A stretch of DNA of 64,000 nt from Bradyrhizobium sp. 200 (GCF_023100945.1 NZ_CP064689.1:3268001-3332000); one strand, 5' to 3'. Positions 1 to 9,162 are shown, numbered from the stretch's first letter. Program-made: numbers and translations. The notes: generated by a model from the sequence alone, not told the origin.

Positions 1-321
1 ACGAACCTTCGGATTGTTTCCAGCTTCCGTGATGACCATTCCTCCATAGGAATGCCCGACGAGAATCACCGGATGTCGAGCCTTGGCAATCACACGTTCA
101 GTCTCCGCGACATCGTCACGAAGCGTGATCGTCGGCTGCTGGACGACGAGCACCTCATAGCCCGCATCCGAGAGGATATCGTAGGTGCTCTTCCATCCCG
201 ACCCATCGACGAAGGCACCATGGACAAGGACAACGGAAACGGTCCTCTCGGCCGAGGCCGCAGGAGCGGCTTGGGCAGTTGCGATCGACATTGCGGCAAG
301 CGCGGAGATAAGCGGCTTCAT
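1..321 (-). CDS. Alpha/beta hydrolase, secreted, 3' end outside the window
   Basis: The first 107 residues of an alpha/beta hydrolase are present and the rest runs off the left edge. A signal peptide of about 24 residues (MKPLISALAAMSIATAQA...) is followed by the first strand and oxyanion-loop motif VLVHGAFVDGSGW. The nucleophile elbow GHSYGG lies near residue 93, so Ser is the likely catalytic residue. This HGAFVDGSGW class is annotated as esterases or salicylate-esterase-like hydrolases, and the substrate cannot be told here. It is transcribed away from the AraC regulator and shares its promoter region. Confidence 0.8.
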   Translation of the reverse strand, partial: MKPLISALAAMSIATAQAAPAASAERTVSVVLVHGAFVDGSGWKSTYDILSDAGYEVLVVQQPTITLRDDVAETERVIAKARHPVILVGHSYGGMVITEAGNNPKVR

Positions 322-347
322 ACCCGGCTCCAGTTCCTCGATACGGC

Positions 348-395
348 GGCATTGCCGTTCGATGAGCCATCACTAGATCACGCGGGCATTGCCGT
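348..395. promoter_or_regulatory. Direct repeat in the divergent hydrolase/AraC promoter region
   Basis: The 11-base sequence GGCATTGCCGT occurs at 348-358 and again at 385-395, 37 bases apart start to start, just upstream of the hydrolase start. AraC-family proteins commonly bind direct repeats, so this is a candidate operator for the regulator that starts at 642. The rest of the 322-641 interval shows no gene. The regulatory role is inference. Confidence 0.4.
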
Positions 396-641
396 ATTTC
401 CGATTCCTGCGCGATGACGGACGTATCTTGCTCATCCGGCGCAAGATCGGCAGGCGAGGCGAAGCGGCCGCGCGGCCAAGCCTTTGCTTTGCTTTCCTTT
501 TACCTCTTTTAACAGCTCCAGCTCTGGACTCCGCTTCGGCAGCCTGTGAGAGACTTCTGTCAACGTGGCAGCGATCGAGACTGCGACGGCCCACCGAATG
601 GAATCATCGCTCGCTCGCGCACGGAGCCGGCGGAGGTCATG

Positions 642-1577
642 ATGACACTCGTTACGCATGGAGATGAAAAATATCAGAACAGCGAGAAGCTCGCGGAGAC
701 CAGCTACTGGTCTGCGCTGAGCATCGAACATCGGAAGTTTGAGGCGGGGCGTCAGGCAACGCCCGTCCCCATTTGCACCGAACTCGTCATGTTGCTATCA
801 GGCGGCGGGGTGGTCTGCCGGGCCGGCAACGGCGAAGTTCAGAAGAGCCTTGCCCGACCGGGCATGAGCTATCTCGTGCCCGTGGGAACGCAGGAGAGCC
901 ATCTCGAACTTTCGGACCGGATGGAATGTCTTCATCTCTATCTGCCTCCGACGCTGCTGGATCAAAGTGCGCTCACCGACTTTGACATTGATCCGGCAAA
1001 GGTCGAGATCGCTTATGCCCACGGCTTGGCGGATCAGGTCCTCTTCCATATCTGCTCGCCGCTTCGCGACCTGCTCCATCGTTCCCGACAGCCAACCGAT
1101 GCGCTGTTCGTGGAGGGGATCCAGGTCGCGCTCGCGGCGCATCTTTTGGGGCATTATTCAATCGACCGCTGGCGGCCGCCCGAAAAATCTCCGTCGCTCG
1201 ATGTGCGAAGGCTCCAGCGCGTTCTGGACTATATCGAAGCGTCTCTTGGCACCGACATCAGGCTTGAGGAACTGGCGGCCCAGGCTTGCCTGAGCCCCTA
1301 CCATTTTTCCCGGCTGTTTCGCGAGGCAACTGGACTATCACCGCACCGCTATGTGATCGATCGGCGCGTCCAGGCTGCGCGGCAAGAACTGGCACGCAGT
1401 AATTTTTCCCTGGTCGAGATTGCCTTGGAATTCGGTTTCGGCTCTCAAGCCAATTTCACGCGTGTGTTCCGAAAGGCCACGAGTCTCACCCCGGGACAAT
1501 ACCGCGAGCTGTGCTGTGGCCGAGCCGATAGCAAGGCACTCTACAGCGTTGCCGAATTCAGCAGGGATTGCGCATGA
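642..1577 (+). CDS. AraC family transcriptional regulator
   Basis: 311-residue AraC/XylS-type regulator. The N-terminal half is a cupin-like sensor region (around residues 25-130, ending near a LHLYLPP motif). The C-terminal 100 residues hold the two helix-turn-helix units: RLEELAAQACLSPYHFSRLF and then SLVEIALEFGFGSQANFTRVF followed by TPGQYRE, the usual family signature. The start was set at 642 because GGAGG (632-636) lies five bases before it; an ATG at 639 and an upstream extension to 546 are less likely. It is followed in the same direction by the 2Fe-2S/molybdopterin oxidoreductase genes, so it may control them or the divergent hydrolase. The effector is unknown. Confidence 0.9.
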   Translation: MTLVTHGDEKYQNSEKLAETSYWSALSIEHRKFEAGRQATPVPICTELVMLLSGGGVVCRAGNGEVQKSLARPGMSYLVPVGTQESHLELSDRMECLHLYLPPTLLDQSALTDFDIDPAKVEIAYAHGLADQVLFHICSPLRDLLHRSRQPTDALFVEGIQVALAAHLLGHYSIDRWRPPEKSPSLDVRRLQRVLDYIEASLGTDIRLEELAAQACLSPYHFSRLFREATGLSPHRYVIDRRVQAARQELARSNFSLVEIALEFGFGSQANFTRVFRKATSLTPGQYRELCCGRADSKALYSVAEFSRDCA

Positions 1578-1772
1578 TGCCGCAAGATTCGCAAATACCG
1601 CTTGGCGCCGATGAGCGAGTGTTGCCGCGCCAGCGGATCGGATATCTCGGCCTACGTCAGTCGCATGTGGACTGGCGCGAGCAAAGGAGCGGTCCTGAAC
1701 GATCGGATCGAACGCCAAAGAGCATACGCTGCTCCGATGATGACAACAACATCCGCTAGGGGGCGTATCAAC

Positions 1773-2234
1773 ATGATCGAGCTGACAGTCAATGGCACCA
1801 AGCACCGGGTTGACGTCGTTCCTGAGATGCCCTTGCTTTGGGTGCTGCGCGACGAACTCGGTATCACAAGTCCCAAATATGGATGCGGAGTGGCGCAGTG
1901 TGGCGCCTGCACGGTCCGGATCGACGGAAAGGCTGTCCGTTCCTGCCAGTCGCGTGTCGGCGACCTCGCCGGAAAGTCGGTCGTCACGATCGAGGGGTTG
2001 GGCAACAAGGACGCACACCCGGTTCTGCAGGCCTGGATCGAACATCAGGTCCCGCAGTGCGGCTATTGCCAGACCGGCCAGATCTTGCAAGCCATTTCGC
2101 TTCTCGAACGCATCCCCAAGCCAACGGATGAGAACATCAATCAGGTGATGTCCGGCAATCTGTGCCGCTGCGGTACTTATCCGCGCATTCGCGCCGCGAT
2201 CCATGCAGCTGCGACAAAGATGGCGGGGAAGTGA
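1773..2234 (+). CDS. iorA: 2Fe-2S subunit of a xanthine-dehydrogenase-family oxidoreductase (isoquinoline 1-oxidoreductase alpha-like)
   Basis: 153 residues, the normal length for the small iron-sulfur subunit of IorAB-type molybdenum hydroxylases. The plant-type 2Fe-2S cysteines are C38, C43, C46 and C58 (motif [13 protein letters not shown]). The second cluster is bound by C96, C99, C131 and C133 (QCGYCQTGQ and GNLCRCGTY). The subunit passes electrons from the molybdenum centre of the next gene product to an outside acceptor. The start at 1773 follows an AGGGGGCG ribosome-binding site; upstream in-frame sequence lacks family similarity. It is almost fused to the next gene, with one base between stop and start. 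The true substrate is unknown; IorAB homologues act on N-heterocycles or aldehydes. Confidence 0.9.
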   Translation: MIELTVNGTKHRVDVVPEMPLLWVLRDELGITSPKYGCGVAQCGACTVRIDGKAVRSCQSRVGDLAGKSVVTIEGLGNKDAHPVLQAWIEHQVPQCGYCQTGQILQAISLLERIPKPTDENINQVMSGNLCRCGTYPRIRAAIHAAATKMAGK

Positions 2235-2235
2235 A

Positions 2236-4491
2236 ATGGGCGTCATGCAGAACCTCTCTCGTCGCGCTTTCATCGTCGGCTCCGCCGCTGTGGCCGGCGG
2301 CATCGCTTTTGGCTCCTACAGCCATGCCGAACAGGCCGCTGCGACCGCGCATAGCAATCCGTTAGCCGCCGGCCTCGGATCCAATTCCGTCAGCTTCAAC
2401 CCGTGGGTCGAGATAAGCCCGGAGAAAATAACGCTGATCGCACAGCATGCCGACATCGGTCAGGGCGTCGGCTCCGTGCAGCCGATCATGATCGCCGAAG
2501 AGATGGACCTCGATCCCGGCCAGTTCGAAATCCGGTTCGCAGCACCCCATCCCGCTTACTTCAACACCGGATTCGCAGATGAGCTTGCGCCGTTTGTGGC
2601 AGCGGACCAAAGTCCCGCTGCCGAAGAAGCACGTGCTGCCGTGCTGGAAACTCTCAGAAAGTCCGGCTTACAGATGACGGGTGGCTCAAGCACGATCCCG
2701 GACACCTACGAAAAGTTGCGCGCCGCCGGCGCGGTCGCGCGCGAGACGCTGAAGGCCGCGGCGGCCAAACGTTCCGGCATCCCTGTAGCTGATATCCGCA
2801 CCAAATCCGGCCAGGTGATTCTGCCCGACGGAACCAAAATTCCCTACGTCGAACTTGCTGCGGAAGCGGCGAAGATCCCGCCGGTGCTCGATGCGAAGCC
2901 GCGCGATCCCTCCACATGGCGAATGCTCGGCAAGCCGATGGAACGCCTCGATGTTCGATCGAAGGTGATGGGCGAGTTGAAGTTCGGCATCGATCTGAAA
3001 ATCGACGGCATGTTGTTCGCTTCCGTTAAGCTGAACCCCAACAAGGGTCAGCCCATGAAATCGTACGACGCGAGCAAGGCCCGGTCGATGCCGGGAGTCA
3101 AAAAGATCCTTGAAATCAAGAATGGCGTCGCGGTGGTGGCGACGAACAGCTGGTACGCGATGAGGGCGGTCGAAGCCATTGATTGCAAGTGGGCACCCTC
3201 GACATATCCCGCCGAGCAAGCCGACCATTGGAAGGTCCTGGAAGCGTCGTTCAAGCCCGAATTCCTCGGCAAGGAATGGCGGAAAATCGGCGATATCGAC
3301 GCCGGCTTGAAGGATGGGACGCTGGTCCAGGCGGAGTATCGCGCACCCTATGTGGCACATCAGCCTCTGGAGCCGCTCAACGGGATCGCCGTTGTTTCGG
3401 ACAAGGGGATGGAAATCTGGGTGAGCCACCAGAGCCCGCAGGCCGTGCAGTCCATCGCAGCGACAGCGATCGGCCTCAAGCCGGAACAGGTAACCTTTCA
3501 CAATCAATGGGCCGGTGGAAGTTTTGGGCATCGTCTCGAGTTCGAGAACGTCCGCGTGCTGGCCGAGATCGCAGACCAGATGCGCGGAACGCCGATCAAG
3601 CTTGTCTTCTCACGCGAGGAGGATTTTCTCCAGGATATTCCGCGACAGATTTCGATCGCTCGACACAAGGGGAGCATCAAGAAAGGGAAGATCGTCGCGG
3701 CCGACCTGCAATCGGCATCGACGGCACCATTCAAGGGGCTGCTTGAGCGTATGGGCTCGCCCACGAAGGATCCGGACGGCCAGCTTGCCGCCTGCCTCTG
3801 GAATGTCTGTTACGACATCCCGAATTTTCGGGCCATAAGCTATGAAGCGCAGGGACTATCCCCGTGCACCACGTGGCGCTCGGTCGGAGCTTCGACAGCC
3901 GGTTTCTTCACCGAAAGTTTCATCGACGAACTGCTTCATGCGGCGGGTCTTGACCCATTGAAAGGGCGCATCGAGATGTGCGCGGTCCCAACCTACCGCA
4001 AGCTGCTGGAGGCCCTTGCAGAGATGTCGGATTGGAAGGGACCGCTTGGTAACGGCAGGGGACGGGGCGTCGCGTTCGTTGAGTCTTTCGGGACACCGAC
4101 AGCCGAAGTCGTCGAAGTGACAGCGACGGACAGGGGCATCAGGATCGACAAGGTCTGGGTCGCGGTCGATGTCGGCAAGGTCATCGATCCCGTCAACTTC
4201 GAAAACCAGGTGCAGGGCGGGGTCGTCTGGGGGCTCAGCCACGCGATCAACTGCGAACTCACTTACGCAAAGGGCGCAGTACAGCAGACCAACTACAACC
4301 ACCATGAAGCGATGCGAATCTACCAATGCCCGGTCATCGAAGTACGCGGGCTTGAGAACGATCCCAAAGTGAGAGGTGTCGGGGAGCCGCCGGTTCCTCC
4401 TGCCGCACCCGCGCTCGCCAACGCGATATTCGCGGCGACCGGAAAGCGCATCCGCGAAATGCCCTTCAACAAGTTCATCGATTTCGTGTGA
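2236..4491 (+). CDS. iorB: Molybdopterin-binding subunit of a xanthine-dehydrogenase-family oxidoreductase (isoquinoline 1-oxidoreductase beta-like)
   Basis: 751 residues. The N-terminus carries a twin-arginine signal (SRRAFIVGSAAVAGG), so the folded holoenzyme is probably exported to the periplasm with its 2Fe-2S partner. The molybdenum-cofactor regions include GGSFGHR near residue 427 and the C-terminal GVGEPPVPP, whose Glu is the family's catalytic base. Start 2236 is chosen because it directly precedes the Tat motif and follows the iorA stop by one base. The cytochrome c gene downstream is probably its electron acceptor, placing the system at the respiratory chain. Aldehyde-dehydrogenase-type activity is an alternative to N-heterocycle hydroxylation. 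Confidence 0.88.
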   Translation: MGVMQNLSRRAFIVGSAAVAGGIAFGSYSHAEQAAATAHSNPLAAGLGSNSVSFNPWVEISPEKITLIAQHADIGQGVGSVQPIMIAEEMDLDPGQFEIRFAAPHPAYFNTGFADELAPFVAADQSPAAEEARAAVLETLRKSGLQMTGGSSTIPDTYEKLRAAGAVARETLKAAAAKRSGIPVADIRTKSGQVILPDGTKIPYVELAAEAAKIPPVLDAKPRDPSTWRMLGKPMERLDVRSKVMGELKFGIDLKIDGMLFASVKLNPNKGQPMKSYDASKARSMPGVKKILEIKNGVAVVATNSWYAMRAVEAIDCKWAPSTYPAEQADHWKVLEASFKPEFLGKEWRKIGDIDAGLKDGTLVQAEYRAPYVAHQPLEPLNGIAVVSDKGMEIWVSHQSPQAVQSIAATAIGLKPEQVTFHNQWAGGSFGHRLEFENVRVLAEIADQMRGTPIKLVFSREEDFLQDIPRQISIARHKGSIKKGKIVAADLQSASTAPFKGLLERMGSPTKDPDGQLAACLWNVCYDIPNFRAISYEAQGLSPCTTWRSVGASTAGFFTESFIDELLHAAGLDPLKGRIEMCAVPTYRKLLEALAEMSDWKGPLGNGRGRGVAFVESFGTPTAEVVEVTATDRGIRIDKVWVAVDVGKVIDPVNFENQVQGGVVWGLSHAINCELTYAKGAVQQTNYNHHEAMRIYQCPVIEVRGLENDPKVRGVGEPPVPPAAPALANAIFAATGKRIREMPFNKFIDFV

Positions 4492-4500
4492 GGGCGAGCC

Positions 4501-5130
4501 ATGAAGAACGCTCTCATCGCGCTCGCGTTCGTCGCTTCATCGATCGCGGCCCTAACGGGGTTTGTCGTTGCCAAAGACCAGGTAAAAGATGCGCTGCCGC
4601 CGGGCAGCGTCAGCCGCGCCAAGGGGCTGGAGGCCTGGAAGCGGATTGAAGCGGTGGTGACACATCCACGTTGCGCCAACTGCCATGTCGACGCCAGGGC
4701 TATACCGATGTGGACGCCGGCAGGCGAAAGCAAACCCCGGGTGCATGGCATGAATATCCATGGCGGTGAGAGCCGCATCGGGGCTGAAACGATCCACTGC
4801 TCGACGTGTCACATGACGTCCACCCTGCCGAACGATCCCGCACCAGCGCCGTTGCGCGCCGGCATCGACTGGCAGCTTGCCCCGGTGGCGTTCATCTGGT
4901 TCGGCAAGAGTGGCGCCGAGATTTGTGCGCAACTGAAGGATCCCAAGCGCAATGGCGGTCGCGACGCCGTCGGTCTCCTCGAACATCTGCGGCACGATGC
5001 AGCGTTGAACGGCTTCATCCCCCGGGGTTGGGCACCCGGTGCAGGCCGCACGACGCCACCGGGCACCTTCGAGAGTCATGTCAAAGACATGGCCCTGTGG
5101 GGAGCCGCCGGGCAACCTTGTCCGAATTAA
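4501..5130 (+). CDS. Dihaem c-type cytochrome, partner of the IorAB-type oxidoreductase
   Basis: 209 residues with an N-terminal hydrophobic export segment (residues 4-24). There are two haem c attachment motifs, CANCH at 58-62 and CSTCH at 100-104. It begins 9 bases after the molybdopterin subunit, in the same operon. Established knowledge: several periplasmic Ior-like enzymes hand electrons to such cytochromes rather than to NAD. The protein is often annotated only as an isoquinoline 1-oxidoreductase subunit. The role as electron acceptor is inferred from position and the haem motifs. Confidence 0.82.
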   Translation: MKNALIALAFVASSIAALTGFVVAKDQVKDALPPGSVSRAKGLEAWKRIEAVVTHPRCANCHVDARAIPMWTPAGESKPRVHGMNIHGGESRIGAETIHCSTCHMTSTLPNDPAPAPLRAGIDWQLAPVAFIWFGKSGAEICAQLKDPKRNGGRDAVGLLEHLRHDAALNGFIPRGWAPGAGRTTPPGTFESHVKDMALWGAAGQPCPN

Positions 5131-5379
5131 CGCCTTCCTTCGTGTCGTTCATCCGGAGTCGATTTTGGTTCTGTCAAGATCAAGCGCGCCAATATTGGCG
5201 CCCCGCCCGGACGAGGCATCCAACTTGGTCGAAGCAATTCGGATGGCCGGCCGTTTGAAGCAATCGCGATGGATTTATCTCCGAACCAGAATTCAGCAGC
5301 AACCAATCATAAATAGTGTGGAGCAACGACCAAGTTGCAAACGCTATCTATCTTTAACTCGAAAAAGGAAATGACGGTC

Positions 5380-5895
5380 ATGAACTCCAGCGATGTGGCA
5401 TCACGAAGAAAAGCATCTACCAGTCCACCAAGTGACCTTGGCACGAACGCAACGCGCGAAATCGCAGCCGCGCTGAATGCCATGCTCGCCGATACGTTCG
5501 CGCTCTATCTCAAAACGAAGAATTTCCATTGGCATGTGTCGGGGCCTCATTTCCGTGATTATCATTTGATGCTGGATGATCAAGGCGATCAACTGTTCGG
5601 GATGACTGATAATATTGCTGAGCGGGTGCGGAAAATCGGCGGAACGACGCTCCGTTCGATTGGTGAGATTGGCCGCCTGCAACGGATCTTGGACAATGAC
5701 GCTGACTATGTCACGCCAGATGGTATGCTGGCAGAATTGCGCAACGACAATAAGCAACTGGCTGCGAGCATGCGCGAGCTGCACGGTCTGTGTGACGATC
5801 ATGGCGATGTAGCGACCGCGAGCCTGGTTGAGAACTGGATTGATGAGGCCGAGCAGCGCGTGTGGTTCCTGTTCGAGGCCGGCCGTAACAGATAG
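5380..5895 (+). CDS. dps: Dps family DNA-binding ferritin-like protein
   Basis: 171 residues, ferritin-like four-helix protein of the Dps/starvation family. The conserved NFHWHVSGP motif (about residues 48-56) supplies the ferroxidase histidines, and TDNIAERVRKIGG (76-88) supplies the Asp and Glu partners across the dimer interface. It stores iron while detoxifying peroxide and may coat DNA. The first 20 residues form a basic/polar tail that could bind DNA. An AAAGGAA site at 5364-5370 fits the ATG at 5380 better than that at 5371. It stands alone, with a 249-base gap from the cytochrome gene. Confidence 0.9.
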   Translation: MNSSDVASRRKASTSPPSDLGTNATREIAAALNAMLADTFALYLKTKNFHWHVSGPHFRDYHLMLDDQGDQLFGMTDNIAERVRKIGGTTLRSIGEIGRLQRILDNDADYVTPDGMLAELRNDNKQLAASMRELHGLCDDHGDVATASLVENWIDEAEQRVWFLFEAGRNR

Positions 5896-7114
5896 TGCCG
5901 CCTAACTAAGGCGCAATGACGGAAGTAACTCGTTGCCGAACACGTTGCGATTGACGAACTGCGCTGTCGTCGTGAGGACATGGATAGGCGGCTGATTTGA
6001 ACAGTAGATAGCTTCTCGAAGCTCAAGGATGAGTCAGTCAAATAGCGTCAGGTCTTGCGCGCAGAAAAAGCTCTGCTTGGAATGAACGCGGATATCCCAA
6101 ATTCAAATGGAACGAGCTTTACTGATAGCGATCAATAATGCAGGCCAAATTATCCATACGAGTTGCGGCCTTGCGGACCGGCGCCGGTCAGCGCAGCCAA
6201 ATTGATCGCTCATCGGCGGGAGACTCCGTAGCGCTGCTGCGCCGCTGTTATGTGCGGCGCGATTTCTAAGCGGACTCGAATAGACCATACATGCTTGGGC
6301 TCAAGAGACCTCTCCTGACCGACGAGCAATCCGCAATCCTTTGTTCCAAGGTCGTTGGCATCGAGCGACGCGGCGTGCGGCATACGGGATTCTCCGCCAT
6401 TTCCTCGCGTCGCTCTATCGCGAGCAAGCGACTTTAGTGCTTACTAAGCGTTCAGACGTCGCCCGCGTGCCGCTCACGACCGACCGCTTTTGGCGCAAAG
6501 CGGTCGTTGAGCATGTTAGGCCTGATTAGCTGCCGCTGGCTGGATCTAGCTCAAACTTCCCCATGATGGATTGGAGCGAGAGTTCAAAGTTTTCAAACAG
6601 TTAGAAGGCGGCGTGTGCACGATGTGTGCACCGGGAGATCAAAGAAAATCTAGCAACGACCAACGTGAGCAGGCTCAACTGAACGCGTTACGGTGTCAGC
6701 GGCGGCCGATGTTTCGGAGGGGGAGTGATCTCGCTCGGCAGGCCGCGAACTTGCGCCGCGGCATCGGGCGATGGTGATGTCCAAAACTACGTTCCAATTG
6801 TCGTCCGCGTGCTGATGCGGTGCTTAAGAGCCGCCGTAGCTGGCCGTCCGGCGTGCGATCAGCGGCCACGTCCTGGCAAACCCTCCGCCGCAGGTAACGC
6901 GTCCGCTGCGGTAACGTCGTTATATGCTGGCGGTAACTTCATTGTGGCGCTATTCGCATCATGGATGCCGATCAGGACCAGGTAGCTTGAGAGAAGTTGT
7001 CGCGGCTCGTTGACCAGTAGCAGGACGGCACTTCATGAGACTGAAAGCCAAAAATCGACAAGAGCACTATGAGTTTCTAGGTGGGCAACTCATGATGTTT
7101 GTTCCCAGCGATCG
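5896..7114. other. Gene-free interval
   Basis: About 1.2 kb in which none of the open frames resembles a known family or has a convincing ribosome-binding site. The only structured elements seen are a perfect hairpin at 6481-6506 and a short GTGTGCAC duplication near 6613-6631. It borders the decayed SDR copy at 7115-7345, so it may itself be degraded coding DNA. Confidence 0.5.
6481..6506. repeat. Perfect 10-bp inverted repeat (hairpin)
   Basis: CGACCGCTTT and its exact reverse complement AAAGCGGTCG flank a six-base loop (TGGCGC). No T-run follows, so a terminator role is unlikely. It resembles the short palindromic units dispersed in intergenic DNA of many alphaproteobacteria, but that family match is from memory and untested. 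Confidence 0.55.
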
Positions 7115-7345
7115 GAGCCAAGTTCATAATCCAGCCGTATCGGTTCGGGATTCGAACGCTTGCCGGTCTGCTGGCTTAGGAGGAAGAGGGGGCGGACATT
7201 GAGGTTCATGACCTCGTCACTTGCTTCGATGGGAGGATCCTCGGTCGGAGCGCCCCATGTTGCTCCCGCATTGTTTGACGAGGATGTCGATCCGTCCAAG
7301 TTTTGCGAGAGCACACTCGACAAGACCCGAAATGTCATCGTCCCT
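7115..7345 (-). pseudogene. Decayed internal fragment of a short-chain dehydrogenase
   Basis: Read on the minus strand, this matches the middle of the intact SDR at 11673-12464. It starts from the segment before GRIDILVN and runs through NNAGATWGAPTED to FLLSQ..GKRS and a degraded version of the following strand. An extra A in the GTCAACAAC codons (reading GTCAAACAA) shifts the frame in the middle, so no complete protein can be made. Neither the Rossmann N-terminus nor the YxxxK region is present. It lies in opposite orientation to the intact copy, just upstream of the gene at 7497. Confidence 0.8.
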
Positions 7346-7392
7346 GAAGTTGATGATCGCGGCGCGTTGTTGCGATTGACATTCATATCAAA

Positions 7393-7418
7393 ATACATAC
7401 TGTATAGTTAGAATGTAT
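7393..7418. promoter_or_regulatory. AT-rich palindromic region upstream of the saccharopine-dehydrogenase-like gene
   Basis: ATACAT (7393-7398) and ATGTAT (7413-7418) form an inverted repeat. Inside lies ACTGTATAGT (7399-7408), an 8/10 palindrome of the ACT-n4-AGT form also found in front of the two TetR genes. It sits about 80 bases upstream of the ATG at 7497. This is a candidate operator, weaker than those at 10319, 11471 and 15221. Confidence 0.35.
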
Positions 7419-7496
7419 CAACCAAGCAAATTTCGGACTTGCGAGATCGCGGCCGTCGGTCCGGCAACCCCTTTGAGCAACTGATGGAGCGAGAAC

Positions 7497-8675
7497 ATGG
7501 TGCGCGATAGCGCCTGCGATCTGGTTGTGTTTGGTGCCAGCGGCTTCGCCGGGCAGCTCGTGGTCGAATATGTCGCCACGAAATACGGAAAAAAAATCAA
7601 ATGGGGAATGGCGGGCCGCGACCTCGGCAAGCTCGCGGCCGTCCGCGACAGGGTCGGCGCGCCCGACGATACCTTGCTGATCAAGGCTGACTCAAGCGAC
7701 CAGGCGTCCCTGCAGGCGCTGGTACGGAGGACGCGGGCCGTGATCTCGACCGTCGGGCCGTTCCAGCTTTACGGGTCGAAGCTCGTCGCGGCGTGCGCTC
7801 GTGCCGGCACGGATTATCTCGACTTGAGCGGCGAGACGGTCTGGATGAGGAACATGATCGACGCCCATGAGAACGACGCCCGATCGAGTGGGGCGCGCAT
7901 CATTTTCTCGTGCGGCTTCGATTCCGTGCCATTCGAGCTTGGCGTGTTCTTCCTGCAGGAAGCCGCCAAGAATGCATGGGGAGAAGCGGCTGCGAACGTG
8001 AAAGGCCGCGTCCGCGTGATGAAAGGCACTTTCTCGGGCGGAACCGCAGCAAGTTCGCGGGCGACCATGGCCGCGGCGACGAGCAATCCGCAGGTGCTCG
8101 CCCAGCTCAAGGATCCGTTCTTGCTGACGCCCGGTTTTGCTGGCCCAAAGCAGCCGCATGGAATGAAGATTGAGTTCGACGAGGACCTCGGCGCCTGGGT
8201 GGCCCCCTTCATCATGTCGCCGATCAACACGCGCAACGTCCATCGATCCAACGCGCTGATGGGGCATCCCTACGGGACGGGCTTCGTTTACGACGAAATG
8301 ATCGTAGCGGGGGCGGGCAAGCAAGGAGAGGTGATTGCCGCCAAGATTGTAGAAGAAAACAGATCGTTTGGCGGTGAAAGCAGTCCGAAGCCGGGCGAGG
8401 GGCCATCAAAGGCCGAGCGCGAGGTCGGTTCTTACGACATCTTGTTCATCGGGCGCAGCAAGGACCACGGCAAAATTTCCGTCGCGGTTCGAGGCGACAA
8501 GGACCCCGGCTATGCATCGACGTCAAAGATGATCACGGAATGCGCAGTCTGCCTCTTGCAGGACGCCAGTGACGTTGCTGCCGGCATTTGGACACCTGGC
8601 GCGGCGATGGGCGAGAAGCTGATCTCCCGGCTTGTTCAGAACGCCGGGCTCACCTTCGAAGTCCAACAGGGATGA
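7497..8675 (+). CDS. Saccharopine dehydrogenase-like NAD(P)-binding protein (enoyl-reductase type)
   Basis: 392 residues. The N-terminal Rossmann motif is FGASGFAGQLVVEY (about 12-25), followed by the VISTVGPF and YLDLSGE motifs of the saccharopine-dehydrogenase-like family. Members near 400 residues include trans-acting enoyl reductases and uncharacterised oxidoreductases in CoA-thioester pathways. True saccharopine dehydrogenase activity is not implied. The ATG at 7497 follows a GGAGCGAG site. It opens the catabolic island, and its promoter carries a weak version of the shared palindrome, so a reductive step on a CoA intermediate is a reasonable guess. The product remains unassigned. Confidence 0.8.
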   Translation: MVRDSACDLVVFGASGFAGQLVVEYVATKYGKKIKWGMAGRDLGKLAAVRDRVGAPDDTLLIKADSSDQASLQALVRRTRAVISTVGPFQLYGSKLVAACARAGTDYLDLSGETVWMRNMIDAHENDARSSGARIIFSCGFDSVPFELGVFFLQEAAKNAWGEAAANVKGRVRVMKGTFSGGTAASSRATMAAATSNPQVLAQLKDPFLLTPGFAGPKQPHGMKIEFDEDLGAWVAPFIMSPINTRNVHRSNALMGHPYGTGFVYDEMIVAGAGKQGEVIAAKIVEENRSFGGESSPKPGEGPSKAEREVGSYDILFIGRSKDHGKISVAVRGDKDPGYASTSKMITECAVCLLQDASDVAAGIWTPGAAMGEKLISRLVQNAGLTFEVQQG

Positions 8676-8844
8676 AGCAGATCCAGTTGCAGGTGATTTA
8701 TAGCCAGAAAATGAAGCGTATGGCCGCAGAATCAGGGTCTCATGGAATGTGGTCTAACCCTGCTGCTTCCTATCGAGCTCCTTCCCGATTGCTTGCGCTG
8801 TAACGCGGCTGAATCTGAGCTGAATCGGATGGAGGTGAGGAGCA

Positions 8845-8940
8845 GTGATTGTATCCACGGCGCGCACCGCCATCGGCACGATCGGCCTATTCGCGCCGCC
8901 GCGCTGTTCCTCTGTTTTGCAACGTCCCTGGGTTAAGTGA
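8845..8940 (+). pseudogene. 5' stub of an acetyl-CoA acetyltransferase (thiolase) gene
   Basis: A GTG with a good upstream site (GAGGAG) opens a 31-codon frame beginning VIVSTARTAIGT. This is the hallmark first strand of thiolases (usually VIVSAARTPIG). After about 13 codons the similarity stops and the frame ends at 8938-8940. It is best read as the start of a deleted thiolase gene with its translation signal still in place. A complete thiolase is present at 21826. Confidence 0.65.
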
Positions 8941-9011
8941 GGTGACCGTCTTAGGGATGAGCCCGCAAACGCGAGAGCAATCGATGGAGCGCTTTGATTT
9001 CTCCCCAGACT

Positions 9012-9043
9012 GGCCCGGGATCTCCGATCTCGGGCCTCTTTTT
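9012..9043 (+). terminator. Rho-independent terminator
   Basis: GGCCCGGGATC pairs with GATCTCGGGCC (one central mismatch) around a TCC loop, followed by CTCTTTTT on the plus strand. It ends transcription coming from the 7497 gene and the thiolase stub, before the convergent YeiH-type gene. Confidence 0.85.
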
Positions 9044-9162
9044 CTGGCTATAGTGACTGCTGCGCACCCCTGCTGCCGGAGCGGCCGCCGTCGCTAATCC
9101 ACGGCAGGCGAATGTGAGCGGCGCGACACTAGACTAGCTCTCCTGAGATCGCCGGAAATCGG

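Noticed and set aside
1338-2303. 321-codon minus-strand frame opposite AraC and the 2Fe-2S subunit
   Set aside because: It spans two well-supported genes in antisense and shows no domain.
7140-7165. GTTCGAATCC-like T-loop sequence on the minus strand, as in tRNA
   Set aside because: It falls inside the decayed SDR fragment and no acceptor stem, D-arm or anticodon arm can be drawn around it.
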